Positions 63,879-64,000 of a DNA stretch of 64,000 nt are shown here, one piece after another. The position numbers and the translations under genes were made by a program. Numbering within the stretch: the first letter of the stretch is position 1; each line of letters starts with the position of its first letter. The stretch spans positions 1-64,000 of the forward strand of contig CAWAMM010000006.1 in assembly GCA_963783145.1 (NCBI GenBank), written 5' to 3'. The stretch is from DATGKG01 sp963783145. Lineage in GTDB: Bacteria > Desulfobacterota > Binatia > Binatales > Binataceae. The notes beneath the pieces are model-generated. The model searched no databases. It was given only the letters and a program-made list of their open reading frames with translations, and was not told the origin of the DNA.

Positions 63879-64000
63879 CCTTTGAATCTCCCTCTACCAA
63901 ACGGTAGGTAATGCGAGGAGCCTAGCAAATTTTCATCCGATTCGGAAACGCAACCGTTGCGTGATCATCTCCGACAAGCCGCAGACCTCACTTTGCGCAT

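Overview
The window is chromosomal DNA from a high-GC, Gram-negative-type bacterium. The 16S gene reads as deltaproteobacteria-like. The gene mix (methanethiol-oxidase-type SBP56 protein, several CoA-transferases, a diiron ferritin-like protein, secreted Thr/Pro/Ala-rich proteins) would suit an uncultured lineage such as Candidatus Binatia/Binatota. That placement is inference; a 16S search would settle it. No phage, plasmid, transposase or CRISPR is visible. Most of the window is ordinary core and accessory metabolism, rich in intergenic hairpin repeats.

Layout. 0-3.8 kb: broken tolC-like gene, a solitary HicB-like ORF, an SBP56/methanethiol oxidase gene overlapping a membrane protein gene, and a DoxX gene. 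Several of these carry 1-base homopolymer indels, so sequence quality here is in doubt. 4-10.2 kb: hypothetical protein, large GT-C-like membrane protein, DAHP synthase, RskA-like protein and MFS transporter. 10.6-17.4 kb: a pseudo-cyclase gene lacking both metal aspartates, then a complete rRNA operon (promoter, boxA, 16S, tRNA-Ile, tRNA-Ala, 23S, 5S, terminators). 17.4-24 kb: VapBC-type toxin-antitoxin pair, DUF1801 protein, the COG2308/COG2307/transglutaminase trio, OpgC-like protein, a tandem 75-bp repeat and a 374-bp giant inverted repeat. 24.4-30.7 kb: MgtC/DUF4010, RMD1-like protein, enoyl-CoA hydratase, CsbD, peptide deformylase and a type-B carboxylesterase.

30.8-38.4 kb: a four-gene Gld-type ABC system (ATPase, permease, GldG-like, DUF4340), converging on a cobalt-type nitrile hydratase operon (beta, alpha, accessory), then a DUF169 protein and two unknown genes beside tRNA-Met. 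38.5-46.1 kb: MeaB GTPase with an overlapping phosphoesterase, a MITE-like palindromic element, a VOC protein, then ispE, tRNA-Gln, prs and rplY interrupted by a decayed secreted-protein gene. 46.2-52.2 kb: dnaE (C-terminal frameshift), hflX, a PgsA-like gene and a small secreted protein.

52.4-64 kb: ADP-forming acyl-CoA ligase converging on a CaiB/BaiF CoA-transferase, a Met/His-rich secreted protein, Nit-type amidase, rhodanese, tadA, two secreted proteins, an amidohydrolase behind a 14-bp palindrome, an acetyl-CoA hydrolase/CoA-transferase and a diiron ferritin-like protein. The right end therefore looks catabolic, centred on CoA thioesters. I did not find a clearly new multi-gene system. 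The strongest unexplained signals are the giant inverted repeat, the palindrome-ended element at 40.4 kb, the catalytically stripped cyclase beside the rRNA operon, and the clustered frameshifts.
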